From Spirochaetia bacterium (GTDB lineage: Bacteria > Spirochaetota > Spirochaetia > Treponematales > Treponemataceae), in the NCBI GenBank assembly GCA_900769975.1, contig CAAGIR010000162.1:1-64000 (forward strand): 64,000 bases of DNA, in the 5' to 3' direction. The notes beneath the pieces were generated by a model. The model was not told where the DNA came from and searched no databases. It saw only the letters and a list, made by a program, of their open reading frames with translations. This document shows, piece after piece, positions 1 through 9,170 of this stretch. Each line of letters starts with the position of its first letter. Position 1 is the stretch's first letter. The position numbers were made by a program, and so were the translations under genes.

Positions 1-25
1 ATTTGGAATTCTGATATAAGTATTC

Positions 26-85
26 ATAGGGATTCTGCCTGTTTAGTTTTATAGAAAAATCAATTATACAGGCTTTTATCCCTAT
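26..85. other. Imperfect inverted repeat at window edge
   Basis: Two paired segments, ATAGGGA/TCCCTAT (26-32 with 79-85) and GCCTGT/ACAGGC (37-42 with 68-73), can fold into a long hairpin with an internal bulge and a 25-nt loop. It may be the end of an upstream transcript or part of a repeat. No T-run typical of an intrinsic terminator follows, so its role is open. Confidence 0.35.
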
Positions 86-192
86 TTTATTCAATCACAC
101 AAAAAAAATGATTGAGCCAGATATATACAAATTTTTGATTTATGTGCTCCAGACGAAATGGTGCGAAATGTGAGAAACTTATTTTTATGTAA

Positions 193-373
193 GACAGTTT
201 TTATAGTGGAAATAAATATTTGTTTTCTTGACGGCTGCGGCATAGGATTGTAAGGGCTGGCATAGCCAGTTCCGAAGCGCAGCGTAGGAATGGAGGCGTG
301 AGCCGGAACCCTGAAAAGCCTGGTTTTGCGCAGCAAAAGCCGCCCTGATAAAAAAAATATTTATAAAACTGTC
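193..373. repeat. GC-richer element with terminal inverted repeats (MITE-like)
   Basis: In the 418-nt stretch before folC, which has no convincing gene, a GC-richer core (about 229-347) is bounded by GACAGTTTTTATA (193-205) and TATAAAACTGTC (362-373). These are inverted copies apart from one T. The core holds further hairpins, such as GGCT/AGCC around 264-276 and GTTCCG/CGGAAC around 269-308. The composition clashes with the surrounding AT-rich DNA. I see no clear target-site duplication and no second copy here, so mobility is inferred. The right end lies just before the folC promoter. Confidence 0.5.
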
Positions 374-380
374 AAAAATA

Positions 381-409
381 ATGACAACAAATAAAAAACG
401 ATTTATAAT
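381..409 (+). promoter_or_regulatory. Putative folC promoter, probably giving a leaderless transcript
   Basis: ATGACA (381-386), a 17-nt spacer and TATAAT (404-409) sit only 9 nt before the GTG start at 419. Transcription would begin at or within a base or two of the start codon, and no Shine-Dalgarno sequence is present, so folC may be translated from a leaderless mRNA. Confidence 0.5.
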
Positions 410-418
410 TATTGTATT

Positions 419-1768
419 GTGAATGCTATTGATGTCTTTCAAGAATGGCTTGAAAATTATCTGAATTTTGAACGAACTCCTCAAAAAGAAATTTTATGGC
501 TTGATACTATTGATTATCTTTGCAAGCGATTTAACAATCCTCAGGATTTTGCTCCTTGTATTCATGTGGCTGGGTCAAAAGGTAAAGGTTCTGTTTCACG
601 TTTAATTGCCTGTATTCTGGAAGCATCTGGTTTTAATGTTGGTGTTTATTCTTCTCCCCATATTTCTGATTTCAGGGAGCGTATTTCTAAGGCGAATTCT
701 TTTTTTAGCGAAGATATTTATGAAAAAACTGTAAAGGAACTTGTTCCAAAAATTGATTCTATTGTTGCAGAAGATTTACCTGCCGAACGTCCGTTAACTT
801 GGTTTGAACTGGTGACTTTGTATGCTTTTTTATGTTTTAGAAATGCTAAGGTTGACTGGTCTGTGTATGAAGTGGGGCTTGGTGGTAGGCTAGATGCGAC
901 AAACATTATTCGTCCGAAAGTTTGCTGCATTACTCCGATTGAACTTGAACATACTGAGTTTTTGGGTGACACTCTGGAAAAAATTGCTGCTGAAAAGGCT
1001 GGAATTATAAAAAATTGTACGCCTGTGATTATTTCTCCGCAGCAGACTGAATCGGTAAAAATCGTTTTAAGGGAAAAAGCTTTAACTCGTCATGCTCCTT
1101 TTTATTTTGTAGAAGAACTTGTGTCTAAATCTTTCTATAAATTTAACGAAAAAACTAAACGAATGTTTGTCCATATTGAAAGTTCTATGTTCAGCCGTCC
1201 TATTGAAGCGGATTTGCAGATGCTTGGTAAAATGCAGGCTCAAAATGCTGCTATGGCTGCTATTACTGCAAAAAAAATATTTCCTAATCTGGATGAAAGC
1301 ATTATTGAAAAAGGACTTTCAAATGCAAAACTTCCTGGCCGGTTTGAAATTATTGATAATGTTAAAAAATACGAAGGGATTTCTCATTTAATTTTGGACG
1401 GTGCTCATACGTTTAATTCTATAAGGCTTACTATTGATACTTTAAATAAATTGTTTGGCGAATCAAAAATAAATCTTTTGTTTGCCTGTGCTGCCGATAA
1501 GGATGTAAAAGATATAGCCAAACTTTTTAAATACAGGTTTGAACATATTTATGTAACAAAACCTGGTGATAAAAAGAAATCTGATTTAAATTCTGAAATT
1601 TCTGCTTTTACCGATGCACAGCTTAAATTTACTGCTGATGCAAATTATCATTCTATAATAAAAAAAGCATTTGAAGATTCTGCTGAAAGCGGCACGAACC
1701 TGCTTGTTACGGGGTCTTTTTATCTGATTGCCGAAGTGAAGTCTTTTCTTAATAAAAAAATATTATAA
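419..1768 (+). CDS. folC: Folylpolyglutamate synthase / dihydrofolate synthase
   Basis: This 449-residue protein belongs to the FolC branch of the Mur ligase family, which adds glutamate to dihydropteroate or tetrahydrofolate using ATP in the cytoplasm. The ATP-binding loop H-V-A-G-S-K-G-K-G-S-V is near residue 51. It is followed by the Y-S-S-P-H segment and, in the C-terminal half, a G-A-H motif (LDGAHTFNS). Length is close to the usual 420-450. The GTG start has no Shine-Dalgarno site, but a TATAAT box lies 9 nt upstream. Whether it does both synthase reactions or only polyglutamylation cannot be told from sequence alone. Confidence 0.93.
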   Translation: MNAIDVFQEWLENYLNFERTPQKEILWLDTIDYLCKRFNNPQDFAPCIHVAGSKGKGSVSRLIACILEASGFNVGVYSSPHISDFRERISKANSFFSEDIYEKTVKELVPKIDSIVAEDLPAERPLTWFELVTLYAFLCFRNAKVDWSVYEVGLGGRLDATNIIRPKVCCITPIELEHTEFLGDTLEKIAAEKAGIIKNCTPVIISPQQTESVKIVLREKALTRHAPFYFVEELVSKSFYKFNEKTKRMFVHIESSMFSRPIEADLQMLGKMQAQNAAMAAITAKKIFPNLDESIIEKGLSNAKLPGRFEIIDNVKKYEGISHLILDGAHTFNSIRLTIDTLNKLFGESKINLLFACAADKDVKDIAKLFKYRFEHIYVTKPGDKKKSDLNSEISAFTDAQLKFTADANYHSIIKKAFEDSAESGTNLLVTGSFYLIAEVKSFLNKKIL

Positions 1769-1861
1769 CTTATAAAAAATATGTATTGTTATTGTAAAAT
1801 TTTTATAATCATATTAATATATTAGTTGATTTTAGTTGTGATATTTTAAGGACTTTCATTT

Positions 1862-2863
1862 ATGAAATTTAAGGCATCATCTATTATTTGTTTATTTTTT
1901 TCTCTGTGTTTGTTTTTTTCCTGTAAGTCTACTAATATAAAAAATGAACCTGGCTATGCCAAAAATAAAGAGACTTCTTTAAATAATAAAACTGAAATTA
2001 ATGATGATTCTGAAAACTTTTGTGATTCTGAAGACCTTGCAAAGTCGGCTGAACAAATTTTTATTGAAGAAATTCAGAATATTCAAATTAATGTAGTGTC
2101 ATCTCCAAAGATGATTAATAAGAATAACATTTTTTCTTCTGCTTTTGAATTTCAAGTAGTATCTGGTGATAATCCTGTTTCAAATTTTAATATTACTTTA
2201 ACTTTTCCATCGGGGCGAAACGAAAAGGGTGAAATAATTTATTCCAGTCAGGATTTTATTACTGATGAAAATGGTAAAATATCATTTATGCCTGAAAAAC
2301 AAACTTTTGCCTGTTCTGATTTTGTTTATGCTTTTCCTGCAATTTTACCAGAATGTGACAGTGTTGATGTTATAAACGCTGTGGAATCTAAAAAAGTTTC
2401 GTCACCTTGGCTTGTTCGCTCTGATATTATTTACAAAGGTGCTGTTTTATTTGTCTGGGATTATAATGAAAAAAATCGGGCTATAAATAATTCTTATGAA
2501 CTTCTTTCGGAATTTAGAAATCGCGGTATGTCAATGGTAGGAAATGCTCCTGTAAATGAACCTGAATATATAGAAAAATCTTTAAATTTTTTATATAAAG
2601 AAAATTATGAAATTATAGAAAATTCTTATGGATATTTGATTTGCGGTACTGTAAAATTTACAAAACCTGTTGAACCGTATGACGAAGGATATTTGTGTTC
2701 GCTTGTTTCTCAGATAAATGTTGTGGAAATGAAAACAGGAAATCTTGTTTTTTCAAAATCTTTTGAACAGCAGGAAACGGGTAAAAACTGGAATGTTTGT
2801 GTTTCAAAATGCAAATCTCAATTATCAAAAAAAATAGTTGATGAGATTCTTTTTAGTTTGTAA
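1862..2863 (+). CDS. Hypothetical lipoprotein
   Basis: This 333-residue protein has a lipoprotein signal peptide: a hydrophobic stretch at residues 5-20 ends in F-F-S-C, with the lipidated Cys at 21, typical of loose spirochaetal lipoboxes. An AAGGA ribosome site precedes the ATG. Residues about 75-140 (ending around T-D-E-N-G-K-I-S-F) resemble a small beta-sandwich of the Ig-like or carboxypeptidase-regulatory kind. The C-terminal half looks like a second alpha/beta domain. I do not recognise the family. It should be anchored in the periplasm or on the outer surface. Confidence 0.8.
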   Translation: MKFKASSIICLFFSLCLFFSCKSTNIKNEPGYAKNKETSLNNKTEINDDSENFCDSEDLAKSAEQIFIEEIQNIQINVVSSPKMINKNNIFSSAFEFQVVSGDNPVSNFNITLTFPSGRNEKGEIIYSSQDFITDENGKISFMPEKQTFACSDFVYAFPAILPECDSVDVINAVESKKVSSPWLVRSDIIYKGAVLFVWDYNEKNRAINNSYELLSEFRNRGMSMVGNAPVNEPEYIEKSLNFLYKENYEIIENSYGYLICGTVKFTKPVEPYDEGYLCSLVSQINVVEMKTGNLVFSKSFEQQETGKNWNVCVSKCKSQLSKKIVDEILFSL

Positions 2864-3030
2864 AATAATTTGTATTCAGGCAATTTAATTGATATAAAAT
2901 TGCTTTTGATATTTAAAAAATGTAAAATAAAAATGCTTAAAAAGCGGCTTTTTTTACAAAAAAAATTGCGTTGCAGTTTCTTTTACGCTATTTTACGAAA
3001 CGTTTTTTACGTTTTATAGGAGCCTTTTTT

Positions 3031-4443
3031 ATGATTTATACTGATACGAGAGATAATTCAGTAAAAGTTGATTTTAAAACTGCTGTTATGGGCGGAATGA
3101 ATCAAAAAACAGGTGGTCTTTACATTCCTGTTGAATTTCCAAAGCTTGATTCATCTTTAATTAATAAAGATCCAGCACCGTCTTTTAGAGATATTGCTTT
3201 TAATATGGCTAAACCTTATGTGCAGGGTGAAATTCCTGATGATGATTTGGCCGCTATTATTCAAGATGCTTATCCTTTTCAGCCAAAAGTTGTTCCGCTT
3301 GATTCTATTTCTTATGTAATGGAACTTTTTCATGGTCCGACCTGTGCATTCAAAGATTTTGGAGCACGTTTTATGGCCAGAACTATGTCATATTTCAATA
3401 GAAATGAAGATACTCCGTTACATATTCTTGTTGCAACTTCAGGTGATACTGGTTCTGCTGTAGGAAGTGCTTTTCATGGTGTTCCTGGTCTTGATGTAAC
3501 TATTTTGTATCCTGATGGAAAAATAAGTCCGCTTCAGGAAAAACAACTTTCTACTTTCACTGGAAATGTTCGTGCGTTAAAAGTAAAAGGCACTTTTGAT
3601 GATTGTCAGAAACTTGTAAAAACTGCATTTACCGATACACAATTACGCGAAAAACTTCGTTTGAGTTCTGCAAATTCAATCAATATTGCAAGACTTTTAC
3701 CACAATCTTTCTATTATATGTATTCTTCTTTGGTTGTACGAAACAGAGCTGCAATGGATAATAAAATTCACGATCCGAGCATCATAATGGTTGTTCCGTC
3801 TGGAAATTTTGGAAATCTTACTTCTGGATTGATTGCAAAAGAAATGGGTGCGCCGATTGCTGGTTTTACTGCCGCAACAAATTCAAATAAGACTATTCCT
3901 GACTGGATTGCTACTGGCGATTATAATGCACGAGCTTCTGTGGAAACATATGCAAATGCTATGGACGTGGGTGCTCCTAGCAACTATGAAAGAATTAAGG
4001 CTATGTATACACTTGAACAGGTTAGACAGATTTTTGCTTCTTATTGGCAGAATAATGACGGCATTATGAAAGCTATAAAAGATTGCAATGATAAAACAGG
4101 ATATATTATCGATCCTCATGGAGCTATTGGCTGGGCTGCTTGGGATAATATTAGAAGCGGTGCAATGAGTGACTTAATCAATGGTAAAAAGAATGATATC
4201 AATTTACCTGGACTTACTCCAAATACTCCGCAATGGGCTCAAAGTGTTGTTGATAAAAAAGCTGTTGGTGTTATTCTGGAAACTGCTTCTCCTGCAAAAT
4301 TCGGTTCAATTGTAACTGAAGCGATAGGAAAAGAACCTCCAATGCCTTCTCGTCTTGAAGAAGTAATGCGTTTGCCAGACAGAGCAATTCCTATGGAAAA
4401 TGATTACGACACATTTAAAGACTGGCTTATTTCAAACCTTTAG
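3031..4443 (+). CDS. thrC: Threonine synthase
   Basis: This 470-residue pyridoxal-phosphate enzyme converts O-phosphohomoserine to threonine. The PLP lysine is K108 in C-A-F-K-D-F-G-A-R-F, followed by the A-T-S-G-D-T-G-S-A phosphate-binding loop and the later S-G-N-F-G-N glycine motif. The start is placed at 3031 because AGGAG lies 8 nt upstream (3018-3022) and the N-terminus then matches the family. An in-frame ATG at 2971 would add 20 unusual residues. No other thr or hom genes are adjacent. Confidence 0.95.
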   Translation: MIYTDTRDNSVKVDFKTAVMGGMNQKTGGLYIPVEFPKLDSSLINKDPAPSFRDIAFNMAKPYVQGEIPDDDLAAIIQDAYPFQPKVVPLDSISYVMELFHGPTCAFKDFGARFMARTMSYFNRNEDTPLHILVATSGDTGSAVGSAFHGVPGLDVTILYPDGKISPLQEKQLSTFTGNVRALKVKGTFDDCQKLVKTAFTDTQLREKLRLSSANSINIARLLPQSFYYMYSSLVVRNRAAMDNKIHDPSIIMVVPSGNFGNLTSGLIAKEMGAPIAGFTAATNSNKTIPDWIATGDYNARASVETYANAMDVGAPSNYERIKAMYTLEQVRQIFASYWQNNDGIMKAIKDCNDKTGYIIDPHGAIGWAAWDNIRSGAMSDLINGKKNDINLPGLTPNTPQWAQSVVDKKAVGVILETASPAKFGSIVTEAIGKEPPMPSRLEEVMRLPDRAIPMENDYDTFKDWLISNL

Positions 4444-4520
4444 GATTTCTTAAATTTAGATATTCTGAAGATTTGTAAAATTTAAAACAATCATAAAAAA
4501 ATAAAAATAACATAAAAAAA

Positions 4521-4553
4521 AGGCTGTATGACTTAATGTTATGCAGCCTTTTT
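4521..4553. terminator. Bidirectional intrinsic terminator
   Basis: AGGCTGTAT (4521-4529) pairs with ATGCAGCCT (4541-4549), with one G-T pair. The hairpin is flanked by an A-run on the left and a T-run on the right, so it can stop thrC from the left and the convergent transporter gene from the right. Confidence 0.8.
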
Positions 4554-4602
4554 GAATTTATACATCAATAATTGCTTTAGTGACAAGGATTGTCAGTTCA
4601 TT

Positions 4603-5871
4603 TTAGAATTTTTTTGGCAACGGTTTACCTTGTTTTTTCCATGACATAAATTCTGCTGTTGTGGTGAATAAAACATCGCTTGCAGAATTAAGACCTGTTT
4701 CCATACTGTCTTGAACAACACCGATAATAAAGCCAACACCAACTACTTGCATCGCAATATCATTTGAAATACCGAATAATGAGCAGGCAAGAGGAATTAA
4801 AAGCAATGAACCTCCTGCTATTCCTGAAGCACCGCATGCACCAAGTGTTGCAAGAACACATAGAATAAGTGCAGAAGGTATATCGTAAGAAATGCCGAGT
4901 GTATTTGCAGCGGCAAGTGTCATTATGGCGATGGTGATGGCCGCTCCATCCATGTTTATTGTTGCACCTAATGGAATGGAAACAGAATACATATCTTCAT
5001 CAAGTCCCAGTTTTTTACACAGTTCCATATTCACAGGAATGTTTGCTGCTGAGCTTCTGGTAAAAAACGCTGTAATGCCACTTTCTTTCAGGCATTTAAA
5101 AACAAGAGGATAGGGATTAGTTCTTAGACAAATTGCAACTATCAATGGTGAAACGACAAGTGCCATAAAAAGCATTGCGCCAACAAGTGCGATAATCAGT
5201 TTTCCGTAATTCTTGAAAATTCCAATTCCATTTGTTGAAACTGTCGTAAATACTAATCCTAATATACCAAATGGTGCCAGATTAATTATGCCACGAACAA
5301 TCTGAGAAATGCCGTCTGCTATTTCAGAAAAAAGATTTTTCGTATTTTCGGATGCAATTTTCTTCATCACAATACCAAAAATAACGGACCAAGTAAGTAT
5401 ACCTATATAATTTGCCTTCACAATTGCATCAATAGGATTGGATATTGCATTTACTAAAAGATTTTTTAAAACCTGTCCTATTCCAACTGGAGCAGATGAA
5501 ATGTCTGCTTTTTGAACAAGAGTAATTGTCTGAGGAAAAAGAAAGCTTATAGTTACGGCAATTAATGCAGCACAAAGTGTGGAAATCATATAAAGCAGAA
5601 TAACCATACCAAAACGTCGGTCAAATTTCGTTTTTCCTTTTACAAGCGAACTTGAAATAAGTGCAAAAACTAAAACAGGTGCAATTGCTTTTAAAGCACC
5701 TACAAATAAATCACCTAAAATTCCGATAAAACTCAATTTTGGAAGAAATGCCCCCAAAACTGTACCAATTACAATTCCGATACATATTCTTACAATTAAA
5801 CTTGTAGAATTGTACGCACCACAAAGTTTCTTTAAAATATTTAATTTCATAAATTTCATTTTATCATACAT
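4603..5871 (-). CDS. sstT: Serine/threonine:sodium symporter, SstT-like (DAACS family)
   Basis: The product is a polytopic inner-membrane carrier of the dicarboxylate/amino acid:cation symporter family, most like SstT, which imports serine and threonine with Na+. The C-terminal half carries the family motifs S-S-A-A-N-I-P-V-N and P-L-G-A-T-I-N-M-D-G-A-A, which line the substrate and sodium sites. No Shine-Dalgarno site precedes any of the three possible starts (M at 5871, 5859 or 5850). The shortest begins M-K-L-N-I and is also plausible. The gene faces thrC, so both neighbours concern hydroxy amino acids. Confidence 0.88.
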   Translation of the reverse strand: MYDKMKFMKLNILKKLCGAYNSTSLIVRICIGIVIGTVLGAFLPKLSFIGILGDLFVGALKAIAPVLVFALISSSLVKGKTKFDRRFGMVILLYMISTLCAALIAVTISFLFPQTITLVQKADISSAPVGIGQVLKNLLVNAISNPIDAIVKANYIGILTWSVIFGIVMKKIASENTKNLFSEIADGISQIVRGIINLAPFGILGLVFTTVSTNGIGIFKNYGKLIIALVGAMLFMALVVSPLIVAICLRTNPYPLVFKCLKESGITAFFTRSSAANIPVNMELCKKLGLDEDMYSVSIPLGATINMDGAAITIAIMTLAAANTLGISYDIPSALILCVLATLGACGASGIAGGSLLLIPLACSLFGISNDIAMQVVGVGFIIGVVQDSMETGLNSASDVLFTTTAEFMSWKKQGKPLPKKF

Positions 5872-6007
5872 TTTTAAATTTTGCTATGAAACTAAATAAA
5901 AAATATATAACTTCATTATTACAAAAATATCATATTTTATTGTAAAAAATCTAAAAAAAAAATTGCTGATTTTTACGGTTTTTCTATACTTTTAACAATT
6001 CTTCTAT

Positions 6008-6013
6008 TATAAT
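6008..6013 (+). promoter_or_regulatory. Possible minus-10 box of the rnf1 operon
   Basis: A consensus TATAAT lies 6 nt before the rnfC ATG, which has no Shine-Dalgarno site. A matching minus-35 is poor. An alternative is TTGCTG (5963-5968), 16 nt, TATACT (5985-5990), which would give a leader of about 20 nt. Confidence 0.35.
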
Positions 6014-6019
6014 GTTTGT

Positions 6020-7369
6020 ATGAAAATTCATACTTTTAAAGGTGGTATTTTTCCACCAGAGATGAAGGAACTTGCTAACAAATGTCCTATAAAAGACGTT
6101 TTTCCTTCCTCTAAAATGGTTACTATTCCTGTTACTATGGGTGGTGCTCCTAATTTGCCTTGTGTCGCAGTTGGAGATTTAGTTTCAAAAGGGCAGATTA
6201 TTGCTAACGGCGATAAATTTATGAATTGTCCTGTACATTCCTCTGTTTCTGGTAAAGTTAAAAAAATACAGAATTGTATTGTAACTGGTAATCAGGAAAC
6301 TTTATGTATTGTTATAGAAGCAGATGAAGAAAATAGAACACAATTTATGGATGTAATGGATCCGTTTACTTGTGATATTCAGGATGCGTTAAAGCGTATA
6401 AAAGAAGCAGGTATTGTCGGAATGGGCGGTGCGTCTTTCCCAGCTCATGTAAAGCTTAATCCGCCGGAAGATAAGACAATCGATTATGTTTTAATAAATG
6501 CAGCAGAATGTGAACCTTATTTAACTTGTGATGAAAGAACAATGCAGGAAGAAACTAAAAAGTTTATTGACGGTATTGCAGTTGTGTTACGGATTATTGG
6601 TGCAAAGGGAATTATTGCACTAGAAGAAAATAAAAATTACATTCGTCCTTTACTTTTACAGGAAATTGAAAATCAAGGTTATGGTGATGATATCAGTGTA
6701 TGCATTGTAAAGACAAAATATCCGCAAGGCTCAGAAAAATTCATAGTGGCTTCTTGTCTGGGCATAGAGATTCCTTCTGCAAAATTGCCTGCTGATGCTG
6801 GTGTTATTGTTTGTAATGTGGGAACTGTATGTGCAATTTCTGATGCTTTTAGACTTGGAAAACCTTTAATAGAAAGAGCACTTACAATTTCTGGAGGAGC
6901 TGTAGAAAATCCTGTAAATATTAGGGTTCCAATCGGTACTTTGGTAAGCGACCTTATTCCTGACGTATTTAAAATAAAAGAAAATTCATGTTCGAAAATC
7001 ATTTCTGGCGGTCCTATGATGGGATTTGCAATGGCAAACGCTTCTTTTCCTGTTGCAAAAGGTACTAGCGGTGTAACATTTCTTACTGAAAACGAAACAT
7101 TTTTAGGAGAAGAAGATCAGTGCATTTCCTGTGCCAATTGTGCAAACCGTTGTGCAATGCGTCTTACTCCAGTGATGATTATAAGGGAATTAAAAGCTGG
7201 AAATTTAGATAAAGCAAGAAAATTCGGCTTAATGGATTGTATTGAATGTGGTTGTTGTGCTTTTGTATGTCCTGCTCATATTAACATAGTTCAGCGTATT
7301 CGCCTTGGAAAAGCGTTATTGCGCCAAAAAATGGCTGAACAAAAAGCAAAGGAACAGGCTGTTAAATAA
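6020..7369 (+). CDS. rnfC: Rnf complex subunit RnfC
   Basis: This 449-residue peripheral subunit of the ferredoxin:NAD+ oxidoreductase binds FMN, NADH and two [4Fe-4S] clusters on the cytoplasmic side. The glycine-rich G-M-G-G-A-S-F-P motif near residue 135 and A-A-E-C-E-P-Y-L-T-C-D-E form the nucleotide/flavin site. Two ferredoxin motifs, C-I-S-C-A-N-C and C-I-E-C-G-C-C-A-F-V-C-P, follow near the C-terminus. It is first in a complete rnfCDGEAB operon, the order also found in clostridia, and rnfD starts 13 nt later. All key residues are present, unlike its diverged paralogue at 38723-40048. Confidence 0.96.
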   Translation: MKIHTFKGGIFPPEMKELANKCPIKDVFPSSKMVTIPVTMGGAPNLPCVAVGDLVSKGQIIANGDKFMNCPVHSSVSGKVKKIQNCIVTGNQETLCIVIEADEENRTQFMDVMDPFTCDIQDALKRIKEAGIVGMGGASFPAHVKLNPPEDKTIDYVLINAAECEPYLTCDERTMQEETKKFIDGIAVVLRIIGAKGIIALEENKNYIRPLLLQEIENQGYGDDISVCIVKTKYPQGSEKFIVASCLGIEIPSAKLPADAGVIVCNVGTVCAISDAFRLGKPLIERALTISGGAVENPVNIRVPIGTLVSDLIPDVFKIKENSCSKIISGGPMMGFAMANASFPVAKGTSGVTFLTENETFLGEEDQCISCANCANRCAMRLTPVMIIRELKAGNLDKARKFGLMDCIECGCCAFVCPAHINIVQRIRLGKALLRQKMAEQKAKEQAVK

Positions 7370-7382
7370 GAGGTATTAATCT

Positions 7383-8474
7383 ATGGAAAATAATATGCAT
7401 TTATCTTCAAGTCCTCATTTTACGAAAGGACTAACTACTCAAAAAACAATGGCTGCCGTTCTGATTGCACTTTTGCCTGAATGTATAGCAGGAATTGTGT
7501 TTTTTGGATTAAAAGCCTTAATTACAATTGCTGTAAGTGTAATTTCTTGTGTCTTTTTTGAATGGCTTTTTCAAAAAGTTACAAAACAAAAGATAGTTAT
7601 TTCAAATCTTTCTGCTGCAGTTACTGGAGTTATGCTTGCTCTCGTATGTCCTCCTTCCATTCCATGGTGGATGATAATTATTGGAGCCGCAGTTGCTATT
7701 ATTGTTGCAAAAGGATTATTCGGAGGAATTGGTTCGAATGTTTTCAATCCTGCTTTGACAGGTCGTGCCGTTCTATTTTTAAGTTTTCCTGCAGTTATGG
7801 GTGCAAATTGGTTATTGCCAAAAGTTGGAGCGGGAAGTGTAAATAATCTTGTACAGAATTCACTTTCAAGTGCCGATGCCCTTTCATCAGCAACTGTTTT
7901 AACTGGGCTAAAAGCTGGAACTGTGCAAAGCATTGATTATCTTCAATATTTTATTGGCTCTAATACTGGTTGTATTGGTGAAACTTCTGTTTTGTTAATA
8001 CTCATTTCTTTTATCTTTCTTTTACTTATTAAAGTGATAGATTGGCGTGCTCCTGCTGGAATGATAGGAACTCTTTGCGTTTGTTCTTTTTTATATGGAC
8101 TATTTACAGGCGGAAGTTGCAGCGTTGCTTTTAATGAAGTGATGATAAGCCTTTTAACTGGCGGTGTTGCTTTTGGTGCTTGTTTTATGGTTACTGATTA
8201 TGCAACGACACCAGTGACTAAACCTGGAAGGCTGGTATTTGGAGTAGGCTGTGGTTTAATTACTTTCCTAATCAGAAAATTCGGCGGATATCCAGAAGGT
8301 GTTATGTTCAGTATCCTTATAATGAACAGTATTGCACCATTTTTAAATAATCTTCGTATAAGAATGTATGGATATGGAAAAAAAGGAAATCAAAGAGCTG
8401 ACGTATCAAAAATCAGTATGGAATTTGATTTGAATAATTCCAGATTGCGCGAATCTGAAAACGATAAACAATAA
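7383..8474 (+). CDS. rnfD: Rnf complex subunit RnfD
   Basis: This 363-residue integral membrane protein carries covalent FMN and is part of the ion-pumping core. The segment A-L-S-S-A-T-V-L contains T171, which lines up with the flavinylated Thr of E. coli RsxD (S-Q-A-T context). The conserved F-G-G-Y-P-E-G-V loop is in the last third. It follows rnfC by 13 nt. Between it and rnfG is an untranslated gap of about 93 nt, the longest in the operon, with only weak hairpins. Confidence 0.95.
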   Translation: MENNMHLSSSPHFTKGLTTQKTMAAVLIALLPECIAGIVFFGLKALITIAVSVISCVFFEWLFQKVTKQKIVISNLSAAVTGVMLALVCPPSIPWWMIIIGAAVAIIVAKGLFGGIGSNVFNPALTGRAVLFLSFPAVMGANWLLPKVGAGSVNNLVQNSLSSADALSSATVLTGLKAGTVQSIDYLQYFIGSNTGCIGETSVLLILISFIFLLLIKVIDWRAPAGMIGTLCVCSFLYGLFTGGSCSVAFNEVMISLLTGGVAFGACFMVTDYATTPVTKPGRLVFGVGCGLITFLIRKFGGYPEGVMFSILIMNSIAPFLNNLRIRMYGYGKKGNQRADVSKISMEFDLNNSRLRESENDKQ

Positions 8475-8567
8475 AAGCAGAATGATCGCTAGATGCGAAC
8501 AAAATTGCAATCTTTGAAAAGTGAAACTTTCCAGGGTATGCAATTAATTATGGGAGGTATTTTATAA

Positions 8568-9170
8568 ATGAAAGATAAAAATCTTGGCATTGGTGAAATG
8601 ATAAAACTGGGATTAATTCTTGTTTGTTACGCAGTTGCTTCTTGTGCCGTTTTAGCCATAGTCAACAGTTTTACATCTGTAAAAATAAAACAAAATCAAC
8701 TTGATGCTGCAAATAAAGCAATGAAAGAAGTTTTTGCTTCTGCAGATAGTTTTGTTCCTGTAGATGATTTTTTATCAGTTTCTGGTAATATTTCTGTAAG
8801 TAATTTTTACCTTGCTAAGCAAAATGATAAAATTGTTGGTGGAGTTTGTCAGGTTTCTGGTCCTACTTATGACAAAGGAAAAATTATTGTAGGTGCCGAT
8901 CTCAATGGAATTGTTACAGGAATGCAAATTCTTGAATTATCAGATTCACCTGGTTTTGGATTAAAAGCAAATGATCCGACTTTTAAACTTGCAAATGGAA
9001 AAACTTTTTATGAACAGTTTTCTGGATTAAAAATAAAAGAAGGTTTTACTGTAAATAAAACATTTGACGGAATTTCTGGTGCAACTATTACAAGTAAAGC
9101 AATTGGCGATTTAGTAACACAAGGAACTTCTTCTATTAGTGAATATCTGGAGGCACATAATTATGAGTAA
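8568..9170 (+). CDS. rnfG: Rnf complex subunit RnfG
   Basis: This 200-residue protein has one N-terminal membrane helix (about 10-35) and a periplasmic FMN-binding domain. The flavin-attachment motif S-G-A-T-I-T is present near residue 178, within F-D-G-I-S-G-A-T. The family passes electrons through the covalently bound FMN toward RnfD. A GGGAGG ribosome site precedes the ATG. The 3' end overlaps rnfE by 8 nt. Confidence 0.95.
   Translation: MKDKNLGIGEMIKLGLILVCYAVASCAVLAIVNSFTSVKIKQNQLDAANKAMKEVFASADSFVPVDDFLSVSGNISVSNFYLAKQNDKIVGGVCQVSGPTYDKGKIIVGADLNGIVTGMQILELSDSPGFGLKANDPTFKLANGKTFYEQFSGLKIKEGFTVNKTFDGISGATITSKAIGDLVTQGTSSISEYLEAHNYE

Noticed and set aside
6679..7002. A 107-codon minus-strand frame opposite rnfC
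   Set aside because: It overlaps a gene of certain identity and shows no ribosome site or recognisable domain.
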